64,000 bases of DNA, taken from assembly GCA_021414085.1 (NCBI GenBank), contig JAIOPC010000014.1, positions 310,001 through 374,000 of the forward strand. The letters run 5' to 3'. Below are positions 45,370-53,174 of the stretch, one piece after another. Every line of letters begins with the position of its first letter. The first letter of the stretch is position 1. This DNA comes from Actinomycetes bacterium. GTDB taxonomy: Bacteria; Actinomycetota; Acidimicrobiia; Acidimicrobiales; Ilumatobacteraceae. Under the pieces are notes generated by a model. The model saw only the letters and a program-made list of their open reading frames with translations. It searched no databases and was not told the origin of the DNA. Position numbers and translations under genes: made by a program.

Positions 45370-45762
45370 ATGCCGAAGTACTTATTGCTCAAGCACTACC
45401 GGGGTGGTCCACCGCAGCACCGCCCGTCGCCGCCAATGGATCAATGGGCGCCCGAGGATGTTGACGCGCACATGACGTTTCTCCACGAGGTCGCTCGCAT
45501 TCTGAGAGAGACCGGTGAGTTTGTGGATGCGCAAGCGCTCACCCCAACGCAGACTTGGGTGCGCTACGGCGGCCCGGGCGCCGCGCCGGTGATTACCGAC
45601 GGCCCGCATCCCGAGACCAGTGACCTAGTCGCTGGCTGGTACATGATCGACGTCGACAGTTACGAGCGCGCCGTTGAGTTGGCGGCGTTTGTTTCGTCCG
45701 AGCCTGGTCAGGGTGGCGAACCGCTCTATGAGTGGATCGACATTCGCGAGGTAATGGACTGA
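45370..45762 (+). CDS. DGPF/YCII-family protein
   Basis: 130 residues. MPKYLLLKHY is the family N-terminus, and the DGPxxE motif appears as TDGPHPETSDLVAGWYMIDV. YCII/DGPF proteins are small and globular with unclear catalysis. They are typically encoded beside ECF42 sigma factors, as here. AGGAG lies 7 bases before ATG 45370. The 3' end overlaps the sigma gene. Confidence 0.88.
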   Translation: MPKYLLLKHYRGGPPQHRPSPPMDQWAPEDVDAHMTFLHEVARILRETGEFVDAQALTPTQTWVRYGGPGAAPVITDGPHPETSDLVAGWYMIDVDSYERAVELAAFVSSEPGQGGEPLYEWIDIREVMD

Positions 45763-46973
45763 ACACCGATCAACTCGTCCGGTCGCTAGTGCCAAAGGTG
45801 TTGGCGGGATTGCTGCGGCACAATGAAGACTTCGCCGCGGCAGAAGATGCGGTGCAGGAAGCGGTCATCGACGCGCTGCGCGTGTGGCCCGACAATCCAC
45901 CAAACAATCCTCAGGCGTGGCTCGCATCGGTCGCCGCGCGTCGTCTGGTCGACGCGCGGCGCAGCGAGTCCGCTCGTCGCCGCCGCGAGCAGCACAACGC
46001 ACTCGGGCCAATGCCGGGCCCTACCGAACAGGGCGACGACACGTTGCTGTTGCTGTTCTGTTGCTGTCACCCCGACCTGTCCCCTTCGTCGCAGGTAGCT
46101 CTCACGCTGCGCGCGGTTGGCGGCCTCACGACCCGCGAGATTGCCGACGCATTCTTCGTGCCGGAAGCGACGATGGCCCAGCGCATCAGTCGCGCCAAGG
46201 CGATGCTGCGCCACAGCACCTTCACTGCTCCGGGCGACCTCGCCGTGGTTCTGCGCGTGCTGTCGCTCATTTATCACGCGGGTCACGGTCGCCGATCAGA
46301 CCTCGCCAACGACGCGATCCGTCTGACGCGACAACTCACGTTGGCGACTACTGAGCCCGAAGCGCGCGGGCTACTTGCGCTGTTGATGTTGCAGCACGCG
46401 CGCTTGCCAGCGCGCGCCGACGCGAACGGACAGCTCGTGACGCTCGACGAACAAGACCGCAGGTTGTGGGACTCCGCCGAGATCGCTGACGGCGTGGCGA
46501 TCCTGCAAGCCGCACTCGCGGAGCAGCGCCCGGGCCGTTATCAGATCCTTGCAGCCATCGCCGCGCTTCACTCTGATGCCGAGTCTTCGTCGGAGACTGA
46601 CTGGTCCCAAATTTTGCAGTGGTACGACGACCTGGTTGCGCTCAGCGCTGACCCCGAACGCGACGATCCTGCGGCAGTTCTCAATCGCGCCGTTGCTGTC
46701 GGTCACGTTGAAGGAGCCGTCGCCGGTCTGGCAGAGACCGAGCGAGTTGCAGCGGTACTGGGCGATCGGCAGCAGTGGTTCGCGGTGCGTGCGTACCTAC
46801 TCGAACGAGCGGAGGACTTCGTCGCCGCTGGCGATGCGTATGCGGCCGCCGCCGAGCGAGCCAAAGAAGTGGCCGAACGCGACCATTTGGTGCGCCGTGC
46901 AGCGCGTGTGCGCGCCCTCGGCAGGATTCGAACCTGCGCCTACGGCTCCGGAGGCCGACGCTCTATCCCCTGA
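45732..46973 (+). CDS. ECF42-type sigma factor with C-terminal TPR-like extension
   Basis: 413 residues. Sigma region 2 (EDAVQEAVIDALRVWP, PQAWLASVAARRLVDARR) and region 4 (LTLRAVGGLTTREIADAFFVPEATMAQRISRAK) are followed by about 200 helical residues (DPERDDPAAVLNRAVAV, YAAAAERAKEVAERDHLVRRAA), the hallmark of ECF42. These sigmas have no anti-sigma factor, and the extension is thought to regulate them. The ATG at 45732 overlaps the DGPF gene by 31 bases. A later GTG at 45789 would remove conserved sequence. The last roughly 20 codons run antisense through tRNA-Arg. Confidence 0.8.
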   Translation: MDRHSRGNGLNTDQLVRSLVPKVLAGLLRHNEDFAAAEDAVQEAVIDALRVWPDNPPNNPQAWLASVAARRLVDARRSESARRRREQHNALGPMPGPTEQGDDTLLLLFCCCHPDLSPSSQVALTLRAVGGLTTREIADAFFVPEATMAQRISRAKAMLRHSTFTAPGDLAVVLRVLSLIYHAGHGRRSDLANDAIRLTRQLTLATTEPEARGLLALLMLQHARLPARADANGQLVTLDEQDRRLWDSAEIADGVAILQAALAEQRPGRYQILAAIAALHSDAESSSETDWSQILQWYDDLVALSADPERDDPAAVLNRAVAVGHVEGAVAGLAETERVAAVLGDRQQWFAVRAYLLERAEDFVAAGDAYAAAAERAKEVAERDHLVRRAARVRALGRIRTCAYGSGGRRSIP

Positions 46974-46984
46974 GCTACGAGGGC
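46913..46984 (-). tRNA. tRNA-Arg, anticodon CCG
   Basis: A complete cloverleaf on the minus strand. The acceptor stem is GCCCTCG/CGAGGGC, the D-arm GCTC..GAGC, and the anticodon stem CGGC/GCCG (one T-T mismatch at its top) with loop CTCCGGA. The T-arm is GCAGG-TTCGAAT-CCTGC, the discriminator is G, and no CCA is encoded. Anticodon CCG reads CGG arginine codons. It lies 40 bases downstream of the soxR stop. A TATCGT hexamer 24 bases before its 5' end (47014-47009) may be its own promoter. It overlaps the sigma gene end in antisense. Confidence 0.95.
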
Positions 46985-47024
46985 GGGGTGTCCAAACAGG
47001 ACCCGGTCACGATAGCGAGCTGTA

Positions 47025-47546
47025 CTAGCGGCCCGACAGTGGGTTGCGTTTCACCTTCACGGCCGCGGCCGCAGCATCCGCAGGTGTGTGCCCATTCCAG
47101 TACTGGGCACCGTGGCCCAGCTTGTATGCAACATCGTTTGGATTGTCCCGCTTGCACGAATCCAGCGTCATGCACCCACAACCGATGCACGCTGACGAAT
47201 CGTTGCGCAAACGCTCGATGATGACGGTGCGCTCGTCGAGCTTGTCGCGCCAGTTCTTGGCCACCGCCTTCCAATCGGCTGGAGTGGCGTTGCGATCCTC
47301 AGGCAGCGTGTCGAGGGCGCTCTTGATTTCCTCGAGACTGAGCCCCAACTCTTGTGCGGCGCGGATCAATGCGACGCGGCGCAACGCGTCGCGTTCGTAG
47401 AGTCGGTTGTCCTTCGCCGATCGGGTCGTCTTCAGCAGACCTTGCGATTCGTAGAAGCGCAGCGCGGATGCGGCGATGCCTCCGCGGGTCGCGAGCTGGC
47501 CGATCGTAAGCAACGGCGGCAGCGGGTTTGGTTCCTTGGCAGCCAT
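47025..47546 (-). CDS. soxR: Redox-sensing MerR-family activator SoxR
   Basis: 173 residues. A MerR winged helix (about 12-80; LTIGQLATRGGIAASALRFYESQGLL) is followed by a dimerisation helix. The 2Fe-2S signature has Cys 120, 123, 125 and 131 (CIGCGCMTLDSC spacing CX2CXCX5C), diagnostic of SoxR. Oxidation of the cluster by redox-cycling compounds activates transcription. Its regulon is not evident here. The start at 47546 overlaps a dyad and follows TACAGT by 7 bases, suggesting autoregulation of a leaderless message. Confidence 0.92.
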   Translation of the reverse strand: MAAKEPNPLPPLLTIGQLATRGGIAASALRFYESQGLLKTTRSAKDNRLYERDALRRVALIRAAQELGLSLEEIKSALDTLPEDRNATPADWKAVAKNWRDKLDERTVIIERLRNDSSACIGCGCMTLDSCKRDNPNDVAYKLGHGAQYWNGHTPADAAAAAVKVKRNPLSGR

Positions 47547-47569
47547 TGCAGGCACTGTATCCCTGCAAT
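47545..47569. promoter_or_regulatory. Dyad at soxR start, likely SoxR operator
   Basis: ATTGCAGG, 9 bases, CCTGCAAT: perfect 8-base arms spanning the soxR -10 element and start codon. Arm and spacer sizes resemble those of some MerR-family operators rather than the classic contiguous SoxR box. Confidence 0.55.
47554..47559 (-). promoter_or_regulatory. -10 element, soxR
   Basis: TACAGT on the minus strand, 7 bases before ATG 47546, inside the dyad spacer. Confidence 0.5.
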
Positions 47570-47579
47570 TCCGTTTCGA

Positions 47580-47585
47580 TAGCGT
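47580..47585 (+). promoter_or_regulatory. -10 element, L,D-transpeptidase-like gene
   Basis: TAGCGT, 6 bases before ATG 47592, 10 bases to the right of the soxR dyad, so SoxR could affect both directions. Confidence 0.45.
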
Positions 47586-47591
47586 GTTCGC

Positions 47592-48380
47592 ATGCGCGCT
47601 GCTGGCACTCGCAGGTCTGCCGCATGCGCGTTGATCGTCTCGATCGCTTTCTTGCCGAGCCCAGTCGCGGCGCAGCCGGGCAGAACGACCGTGTGTCAAC
47701 AGGTTGCGACGAACGTCGGCGTGCGCAACCCGACGACGAATCAAGTGATCGTGATCCTCGCCGACGCGAGCACGCCGGCGAAGGCAACGCTCGAAGTCGC
47801 TACTCGCACACCCAAGGGATGGATGTGCGCGCCCGCGATGTCGGCACGCGTGGGACGAAAGGGCGTGCGCCCACTGCTTGATCGGCGCAGCGGTGACGAC
47901 ACCACTCCTGCAGGAGTGTTCCCGCTCGGCACGATGACCGCATGGGACGGGCAGGTGTTCAGCTTCTTTGGCAACGGGGCCGACCCCGGAGTGAGCGCTG
48001 GTACGTACCGCCGCGTGCAGGCTGGTGATTGCTTCGGTGCCACCCCCAACAATGTCGACTACGGCCACCTTGTCCAGCGCCCCAAGGCCCAGTGCCATGG
48101 CGACGACGAGTACCTGCCTTCGGTGACCTCGGCGTATGTTCACGCGGCGCTGATCAGCGCCAACATGGAGCCAAACGTGAGCGGCGACGCACCCGACGAG
48201 ATTCCTTACGCGGCTGCGATCTTCTTGCATCGGTTCCGGCTCGATGGCAACGGCAACCCGGTTGGGACGTCGGGGTGTGTCTCGCTGGGGCTGAACAACC
48301 TGATCGACGTGCTGGTGGGGATCCAGCCGACCACGATGTTCGCGATCGGTGAAGGTAAGTGGCTGCTCGCCAATAGCTGA
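47592..48380 (+). CDS. Secreted L,D-transpeptidase-like (YkuD-related) protein
   Basis: 262 residues. A signal peptide (RRSAACALIVSIAFLPSPVAA, about residues 7-27) precedes a domain whose C-terminal part has AAIFLHRF and GTSGCVSLGLNNL. This places a His and a catalytic-type Cys as in YkuD L,D-transpeptidases, which cross-link peptidoglycan through 3-3 bonds. The usual HGT..xxxSHGCVR pattern is altered (SGCVSL), so a divergent subfamily is likely. TPAGVFPLG is typical of the family. It is a single gene, divergent from soxR. Confidence 0.75.
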   Translation: MRAAGTRRSAACALIVSIAFLPSPVAAQPGRTTVCQQVATNVGVRNPTTNQVIVILADASTPAKATLEVATRTPKGWMCAPAMSARVGRKGVRPLLDRRSGDDTTPAGVFPLGTMTAWDGQVFSFFGNGADPGVSAGTYRRVQAGDCFGATPNNVDYGHLVQRPKAQCHGDDEYLPSVTSAYVHAALISANMEPNVSGDAPDEIPYAAAIFLHRFRLDGNGNPVGTSGCVSLGLNNLIDVLVGIQPTTMFAIGEGKWLLANS

Positions 48381-48401
48381 TGCGCTGATCGCGCACCCCG
48401 G

Positions 48402-48407
48402 TACCAT
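48402..48407 (+). promoter_or_regulatory. -10 element, argS operon
   Basis: TACCAT, 9 bases before ATG 48417. It probably serves argS-lysA-pemK-hom-thrC. Confidence 0.4.
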
Positions 48408-48416
48408 CGCGAGACC

Positions 48417-50156
48417 ATGGCCGATCCGCTGTTCACCGTTGCTGCGACGTTGCGCGCCGCGTTCGCGCAGGCAACCGGTTTGCCTGCCGACAGCATCGAC
48501 CCGGTGGTGCGCCCCAGCGATCGCGCTGATGCGCAGGCGAACGGCGCGCTTGCCTTAGCAAAGCAGGTGGGCAAGAACCCTCGCGATGTGGCGGCTGCCG
48601 CGGTGGCGACCGGCTTGCTCGCCGATTCCTGCAGCAGCGTTGAAGTCGCCGGGCCAGGTTTCATCAACCTCACGTTCAAGCCCGCGTTTCTCGCCACGCA
48701 ACTGGCGGAGGCCGCTTCCGACCCGCGGCTGGGTGTGCGATCGGCAACGCAGCAGCGCAACGTCGTTATCGATTACTCGCACCCCAACGTGGCGAAAGAG
48801 ATGCACGTTGGTCACTTGCGGACAACGATGATCGGCGACAGCCTCGTGCGGCTGCTGCGTTTCGTTGGCCATCGCACGATCCTCGAGAACCACATCGGCG
48901 ACTGGGGGCGACAGTTCGGCATGTTGATCGAGCATCTGCTCGACATTGGCGAAACAGAAGCGGCACACGAGCTCTCGGTCAGCGACCTGAATACCTTTTA
49001 CCGAGAGGCGAGCGCCAAGTTCGAAGCGAGCGAGTCGTTCAAAGATCGGGCGCGCCAGCGAGTCGTTGAACTGCAAAGTGGCGATGCCGAGACGTTGCGG
49101 CTTTGGCGTCTGCTGGTGGACGAAAGCATGCGCTCGTTCAACGAGGTGTACGCGCGACTCGGTGTGCTGCTGACCAACGACGACCTCATGGGCGAGAGCG
49201 CCTACAACGACATGCTCCCAATCGTCATTGACCGTCTGCGAGACCAGGGTTTGTTGGTGGAGAGCCAAGGTGCCGAGGTCGTGTTCCCGGAAGGCTTCCT
49301 CAACCGCGAAGGCGAGCCGCTGCCGCTGATCGTGCGCAACAGCGTCGGTGGGTTTGGCTACGCGGCTACCGACCTTGCGTGCGTTATCGACCGCGTCGAG
49401 CGCCTGCACGCCGATCTGATGCTGTACGTCGTCGGTGCTCCGCAGGCGCAGCACCTCAGCATGGTGTTCGCCGTCGCGCAGATGGCTGGCTGGCTGGCGC
49501 CGCCGGTTGAGGCGATCCACGTTCCGTTCGGCAACGTGCTGGGCGAGGATCGCAAGATGTTCAAGAGCCGCTCGGGTGAAACGGTGAAGTTGAGCAACCT
49601 TCTCGATGAAGCCGTCGAACGCGCCACTGCGAGTGTGCGCGAGAAGAACCACGAGATGTCGGCCGACGAGCAAGCTGAGGTCGGTCGCATGGTCGGAATC
49701 GGCGCCGTTAAGTACGCGGACCTCAGCACCGACCGCATCAAGGATTACGCGTTCGACTGGGAGCGCATGTTGTCCTTCGATGGCAACACCGCGCCATACC
49801 TGCAATATGCGCACGCCCGCATTTGCAGCATCTTCCGTCGCGCTCAGATCGAGCGCGCGTCGGTGCGTGCGATAGTGCCGACTCTGGCGGAGCCGCAAGA
49901 ACGAGCGCTTGCGCTCACCCTGCTGCAGTTCGACAGCACCGTGCACGACACGCTCGACAAGTACAGCCCGCACCGGTTGTGCACCTACTTATTCGAGTTA
50001 GCGCAGGCGTTCACCGCGTTCTACGAAGCATGCCCAGTTCTCAAGGACGGCTTCGAGGACACTCGCGAGAGTCGTCTGGCACTGTGCGATCTGACGGCGC
50101 GCACGCTGCAGCAAGGTCTAGCGCTACTTGGTATCGAGGCACCGGAGCGAATGTGA
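48417..50156 (+). CDS. argS: Arginyl-tRNA synthetase
   Basis: 579 residues of class Ia fold. The N-terminal additional domain is followed by the HIGH-type motif HPNVAKEMHVGH (122-133). The KMSKS counterpart is KMFKSRSG (Phe in place of the first Ser), and the C-terminal anticodon-binding helices include NTAPYLQYAHARI and ALTLLQF. It charges tRNA-Arg. One such tRNA gene is 1.4 kb upstream, probably by coincidence. lysA starts at the GTGA of its stop. Confidence 0.93.
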   Translation: MADPLFTVAATLRAAFAQATGLPADSIDPVVRPSDRADAQANGALALAKQVGKNPRDVAAAAVATGLLADSCSSVEVAGPGFINLTFKPAFLATQLAEAASDPRLGVRSATQQRNVVIDYSHPNVAKEMHVGHLRTTMIGDSLVRLLRFVGHRTILENHIGDWGRQFGMLIEHLLDIGETEAAHELSVSDLNTFYREASAKFEASESFKDRARQRVVELQSGDAETLRLWRLLVDESMRSFNEVYARLGVLLTNDDLMGESAYNDMLPIVIDRLRDQGLLVESQGAEVVFPEGFLNREGEPLPLIVRNSVGGFGYAATDLACVIDRVERLHADLMLYVVGAPQAQHLSMVFAVAQMAGWLAPPVEAIHVPFGNVLGEDRKMFKSRSGETVKLSNLLDEAVERATASVREKNHEMSADEQAEVGRMVGIGAVKYADLSTDRIKDYAFDWERMLSFDGNTAPYLQYAHARICSIFRRAQIERASVRAIVPTLAEPQERALALTLLQFDSTVHDTLDKYSPHRLCTYLFELAQAFTAFYEACPVLKDGFEDTRESRLALCDLTARTLQQGLALLGIEAPERM

Positions 50157-51427
50157 GCCGGCTTCCCCTCAGCCTGTTGCCCGAAACCGCGACGGTTCAG
50201 CAAGACGGTTCACTCGCCATCGGCGGCTGCGATGTCGCCGAACTCGCCGCCGAGTTCGGCACGCCGTTGTTCATTTACGACGAAGCTCACCTACGTGCCC
50301 GCTGTCGCGAAGCGGTCGCCACCTTCGGTCTTGGCAACGCGGTTTATGCGACCAAGGCGTTTCTTTGCACGGCGATGGCGCGGCTGGCTTACGACGAGGG
50401 CATGTTGCTGGATGTCGCCAGCGGTGGCGAGTTGTTCGTTGCTCGGCGCGCAGGTGTACCAGCGGGTTCGTTGGTGATGCATGGCAACAACAAGAGCCTC
50501 GACGAGTTGCGGATGGCGATCGTCGAGGGTGTGCGACACATCGTCGTCGACAGTTTCGACGAACTCGATCGTCTCGATGCGTTGCATGCAGAAGGGCTGC
50601 CCAGGCCGAACGTCGTCGCGCGGATCACACCCGGATTGCACGTACACACGCACGAGTTCATTGCCACCGGGCAAGACGACAGCAAGTTCGGTTTCAACCT
50701 GGGCAACGGCTCGGCAATGAAGGCGATTGATCGCATGCGCCGCTCGCCGAGCATGGTTCTTCGTGGCGTCCACTGCCACATCGGAAGCAACGTGTTCGAA
50801 GCAGCCAACTTCGCGAAGGCTGCGGAATTGATGGCCGGTTTTGCGATTCCGCTCGACCTTCCTGAACTGGTGCTCGGAGGCGGGTTGGGCGTCGCGTACG
50901 TGGAAGGCGAAGAAGCATCCACGATCACGCAGTGGGGCAACGTGTTGCTCGACGCGTGCGCGGCACTGGGAGTCACGAGCACGGTGAGCGTCGAACCGGG
51001 GCGCAGCATCGTTGCCTCGGCGGCGATCACCGTCTACACGGTCGGAACCATGAAGGAGCTTCCCGGTATCCGCACCTACATCAGCGTCGACGGCGGCATG
51101 AGCGACAACCCGCGGCCCGTGCTCTACGGCAGCGGCTACGAAGCATTCCTTCCAAGGGAAGTTGTGGCCGAGCGGCCGATGTCTGCCCGCTTGGTGGGCA
51201 AGCACTGCGAGAGCGGCGATGTGTTGGTGCTCGACGCGGCATTGCCTGCCGATGTGAAAGTTGGCGATCTGCTCGCGACACCGGTCACTGGCGCATACGG
51301 TCACAGCATGGCGAGTAACTACAACAAGCTCACTCGGCCACCTGTGCTGTTCGTTCGCGACGGCGCGGCGAGGGTGGTCGTGCGGCGAGAGACCTACGAG
51401 GATTTGGTGCAATGCGACGTCGAATAA
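50153..51427 (+). CDS. lysA: Diaminopimelate decarboxylase
   Basis: 424 residues of fold-type III PLP enzyme. The PLP lysine is in AVYATKAFL, HCHIGSNV and VLGGGLGVAY form the phosphate site, and EPGRSIVASA and the active-site Cys in GKHCESGDVL (from the partner subunit) follow. It decarboxylates meso-DAP to L-lysine. The GTG at 50153 is used, since extension further upstream would overlap argS. It follows argS as in many Actinobacteria. Confidence 0.93.
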   Translation: MSRLPLSLLPETATVQQDGSLAIGGCDVAELAAEFGTPLFIYDEAHLRARCREAVATFGLGNAVYATKAFLCTAMARLAYDEGMLLDVASGGELFVARRAGVPAGSLVMHGNNKSLDELRMAIVEGVRHIVVDSFDELDRLDALHAEGLPRPNVVARITPGLHVHTHEFIATGQDDSKFGFNLGNGSAMKAIDRMRRSPSMVLRGVHCHIGSNVFEAANFAKAAELMAGFAIPLDLPELVLGGGLGVAYVEGEEASTITQWGNVLLDACAALGVTSTVSVEPGRSIVASAAITVYTVGTMKELPGIRTYISVDGGMSDNPRPVLYGSGYEAFLPREVVAERPMSARLVGKHCESGDVLVLDAALPADVKVGDLLATPVTGAYGHSMASNYNKLTRPPVLFVRDGAARVVVRRETYEDLVQCDVE

Positions 51428-51897
51428 TCGATCAACTGATCGATCTGCTGCGGCCGCCAGCGAAACGCAAGGCACCACGTACTGATCGCAAGAAGCCGCC
51501 GGTGAAGCCGCCAGTTGCACCGACCACGCGCAGCCGTGACGGTGTCGTCATCGAGTACTCGCCCAACATCGACGGCGATCCGGACCCTGGCGAAGTCGTC
51601 TGGACCTGGGTGCCGTACGAGGACGACCCTTCACAGGGCAAGGATCGCCCGGTCGTCATCATTGGACGCCACGGCAAGTATCTGGCCGCGGTGCCACTGA
51701 CATCAAAGCGTCACGACAACGAACTGCAGGTCGCGGTCGGGACTGGGCCGTGGGATCGCGAGGGCCGCACCAGCTACGCCAAGGTCGAGCGCGTGCTCGA
51801 CGTCGACCCCAATCAGGTGCGGCGCGAGGGTGCCATTCTGCAACGGAAGCACTTCGATGCGGTGGTCGAGGGTGTTCGTCGGGCCCAGCAGCGATGA
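51412..51897 (+). CDS. PemK/MazF-fold protein without antitoxin
   Basis: 161 residues. A basic, Pro/Lys-rich N-terminus of about 45 residues (PPAKRKAPRTDRKKPPVKPP) precedes a PemK/MazF-like barrel (GEVVWTWVPYEDDPSQGKDRPVVIIGR, AVPLTSKRHD, VDPNQVRREGAIL). MazF/PemK toxins cut mRNA. No antitoxin gene is adjacent. It is locked between lysA (16-base overlap) and hom (ATGA), which argues for a housekeeping-type or regulatory role rather than a mobile toxin. Confidence 0.8.
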   Translation: MRRRIIDQLIDLLRPPAKRKAPRTDRKKPPVKPPVAPTTRSRDGVVIEYSPNIDGDPDPGEVVWTWVPYEDDPSQGKDRPVVIIGRHGKYLAAVPLTSKRHDNELQVAVGTGPWDREGRTSYAKVERVLDVDPNQVRREGAILQRKHFDAVVEGVRRAQQR

Positions 51898-53174
51898 AGC
51901 TTGTTCGAATCGGTGTGCTCGGTTGCGGCAATGTCGGTGCCGAGTTTGTTGCGCTTGCAAAATCACAGCAAGCAGCGATCGAAACGCGCGCCGGCGTTCG
52001 GTTGGAAGTGGCCGCGGTTGCAGTCAACGACCCAAAGAAGCACCGCAACGTGCAGCTCGCTGCTGGTGTGCTGACGAACGATGCGATGGCTGTCGTCGGC
52101 GATCCAGCGATCGATCTGATCGTCGAAGTGATTGGCGGCATCGAGCCAGCACGTGAACTGATTGCTACCGCGCTGCGCAACGGAAAGCCCGTAGTAACCG
52201 GCAACAAAGAATTGCTCGCCAGCTTCGGCTCCGAACTGTTTGCCGCGGCAGACGCGGCGGGCGTCGACCTGCTGTTTGAAGCTGCGGTTGCCGGTGGCAT
52301 CCCGATCGTGCGCGCGTTGCGCGAAAGCCTGCTCGGCGAACCAATCAAGCGCGTGCTCGGGATCATCAACGGCACGACCAACTTCATCCTCACCCGCATG
52401 ACCGAGGACGGCGCTGACTATGCAGACGCGTTGGCCGAGGCGCAGGCGCTCGGTTACGCCGAGCGCGATCCAACCGCCGATGTCGAGGGCTACGACGCGG
52501 GCGCGAAGGCCGCGATCATCGCCACGATTGCTTTTGGTAAGTCCGTCGTCGCCGACGACGTGTATCACGAGGGCATCAGCGCAATCTCGGCCGCCGAGAT
52601 CGCGATGGCCAAGCGGCTGGGGTATGTGGTCAAGCTGCTCGGCATCGCTGAGGTCACGCCAGCCGGCGCGGTGGGCGTGCGTGTGCACCCCACGATGGTG
52701 CCGTTCCACCATCCGCTGGCAAGCGTGCGCGACAGCTACAACGCGGTGTTTGTTGAGGGTGCGGCCGTCGGCTCGCTGATGTTCTACGGGCGTGGAGCCG
52801 GCGGTCTTCCGACTGCCAGCGCGGTCCTGGGCGACGTTGTCGACGCCGCGATCAACCTCTCTCGCAGCACGCACGGTTCGCTCGGCACCTTCGAACGGCC
52901 GACCAAGTTGTCGATCGACGACACGTCGTCGGAGTATCTCCTCAGCCTCGACGTCGCCGATCGCCCTGGCGTGCTGCATGCGGTGACTGGTGTGTTCGCA
53001 CGACACAACGTCAGCATCCGCATTGCGGAGCAGGAGGGCCTCGGTCCCGACGCCCGTTTGGTGTTCATCACTCACGTTGCTCTCGAATCGGAAGTTCAGG
53101 CCACCGTTCGCGATCTGCGCGACCTGGATGTTGTGCGCAGCGTTGGTGGTCTGTTGCGCGTGATTGGGGAATGA
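51894..53174 (+). CDS. hom: Homoserine dehydrogenase
   Basis: 426 residues. The NAD(P)-binding loop is RIGVLGCGNVGAEF. The catalytic domain has NKELLASFG, VAGGIPIVRALRE, GIINGTTNFILTRM and EGYDAGAKAAI. A C-terminal ACT domain (about 350-426; LDVADRPGVLHAVTGVFARHNVSI) gives feedback control by threonine in this family. It reduces aspartate semialdehyde to homoserine. It overlaps thrC by ATGA. Confidence 0.93.
   Translation: MKLVRIGVLGCGNVGAEFVALAKSQQAAIETRAGVRLEVAAVAVNDPKKHRNVQLAAGVLTNDAMAVVGDPAIDLIVEVIGGIEPARELIATALRNGKPVVTGNKELLASFGSELFAAADAAGVDLLFEAAVAGGIPIVRALRESLLGEPIKRVLGIINGTTNFILTRMTEDGADYADALAEAQALGYAERDPTADVEGYDAGAKAAIIATIAFGKSVVADDVYHEGISAISAAEIAMAKRLGYVVKLLGIAEVTPAGAVGVRVHPTMVPFHHPLASVRDSYNAVFVEGAAVGSLMFYGRGAGGLPTASAVLGDVVDAAINLSRSTHGSLGTFERPTKLSIDDTSSEYLLSLDVADRPGVLHAVTGVFARHNVSIRIAEQEGLGPDARLVFITHVALESEVQATVRDLRDLDVVRSVGGLLRVIGE

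Noticed and set aside
49823-50152. Upstream extension of lysA into argS
   Set aside because: The extension would be read in another frame through the conserved ArgS anticodon-binding region, and GTG 50153 gives the family N-terminus with a GTGA overlap.
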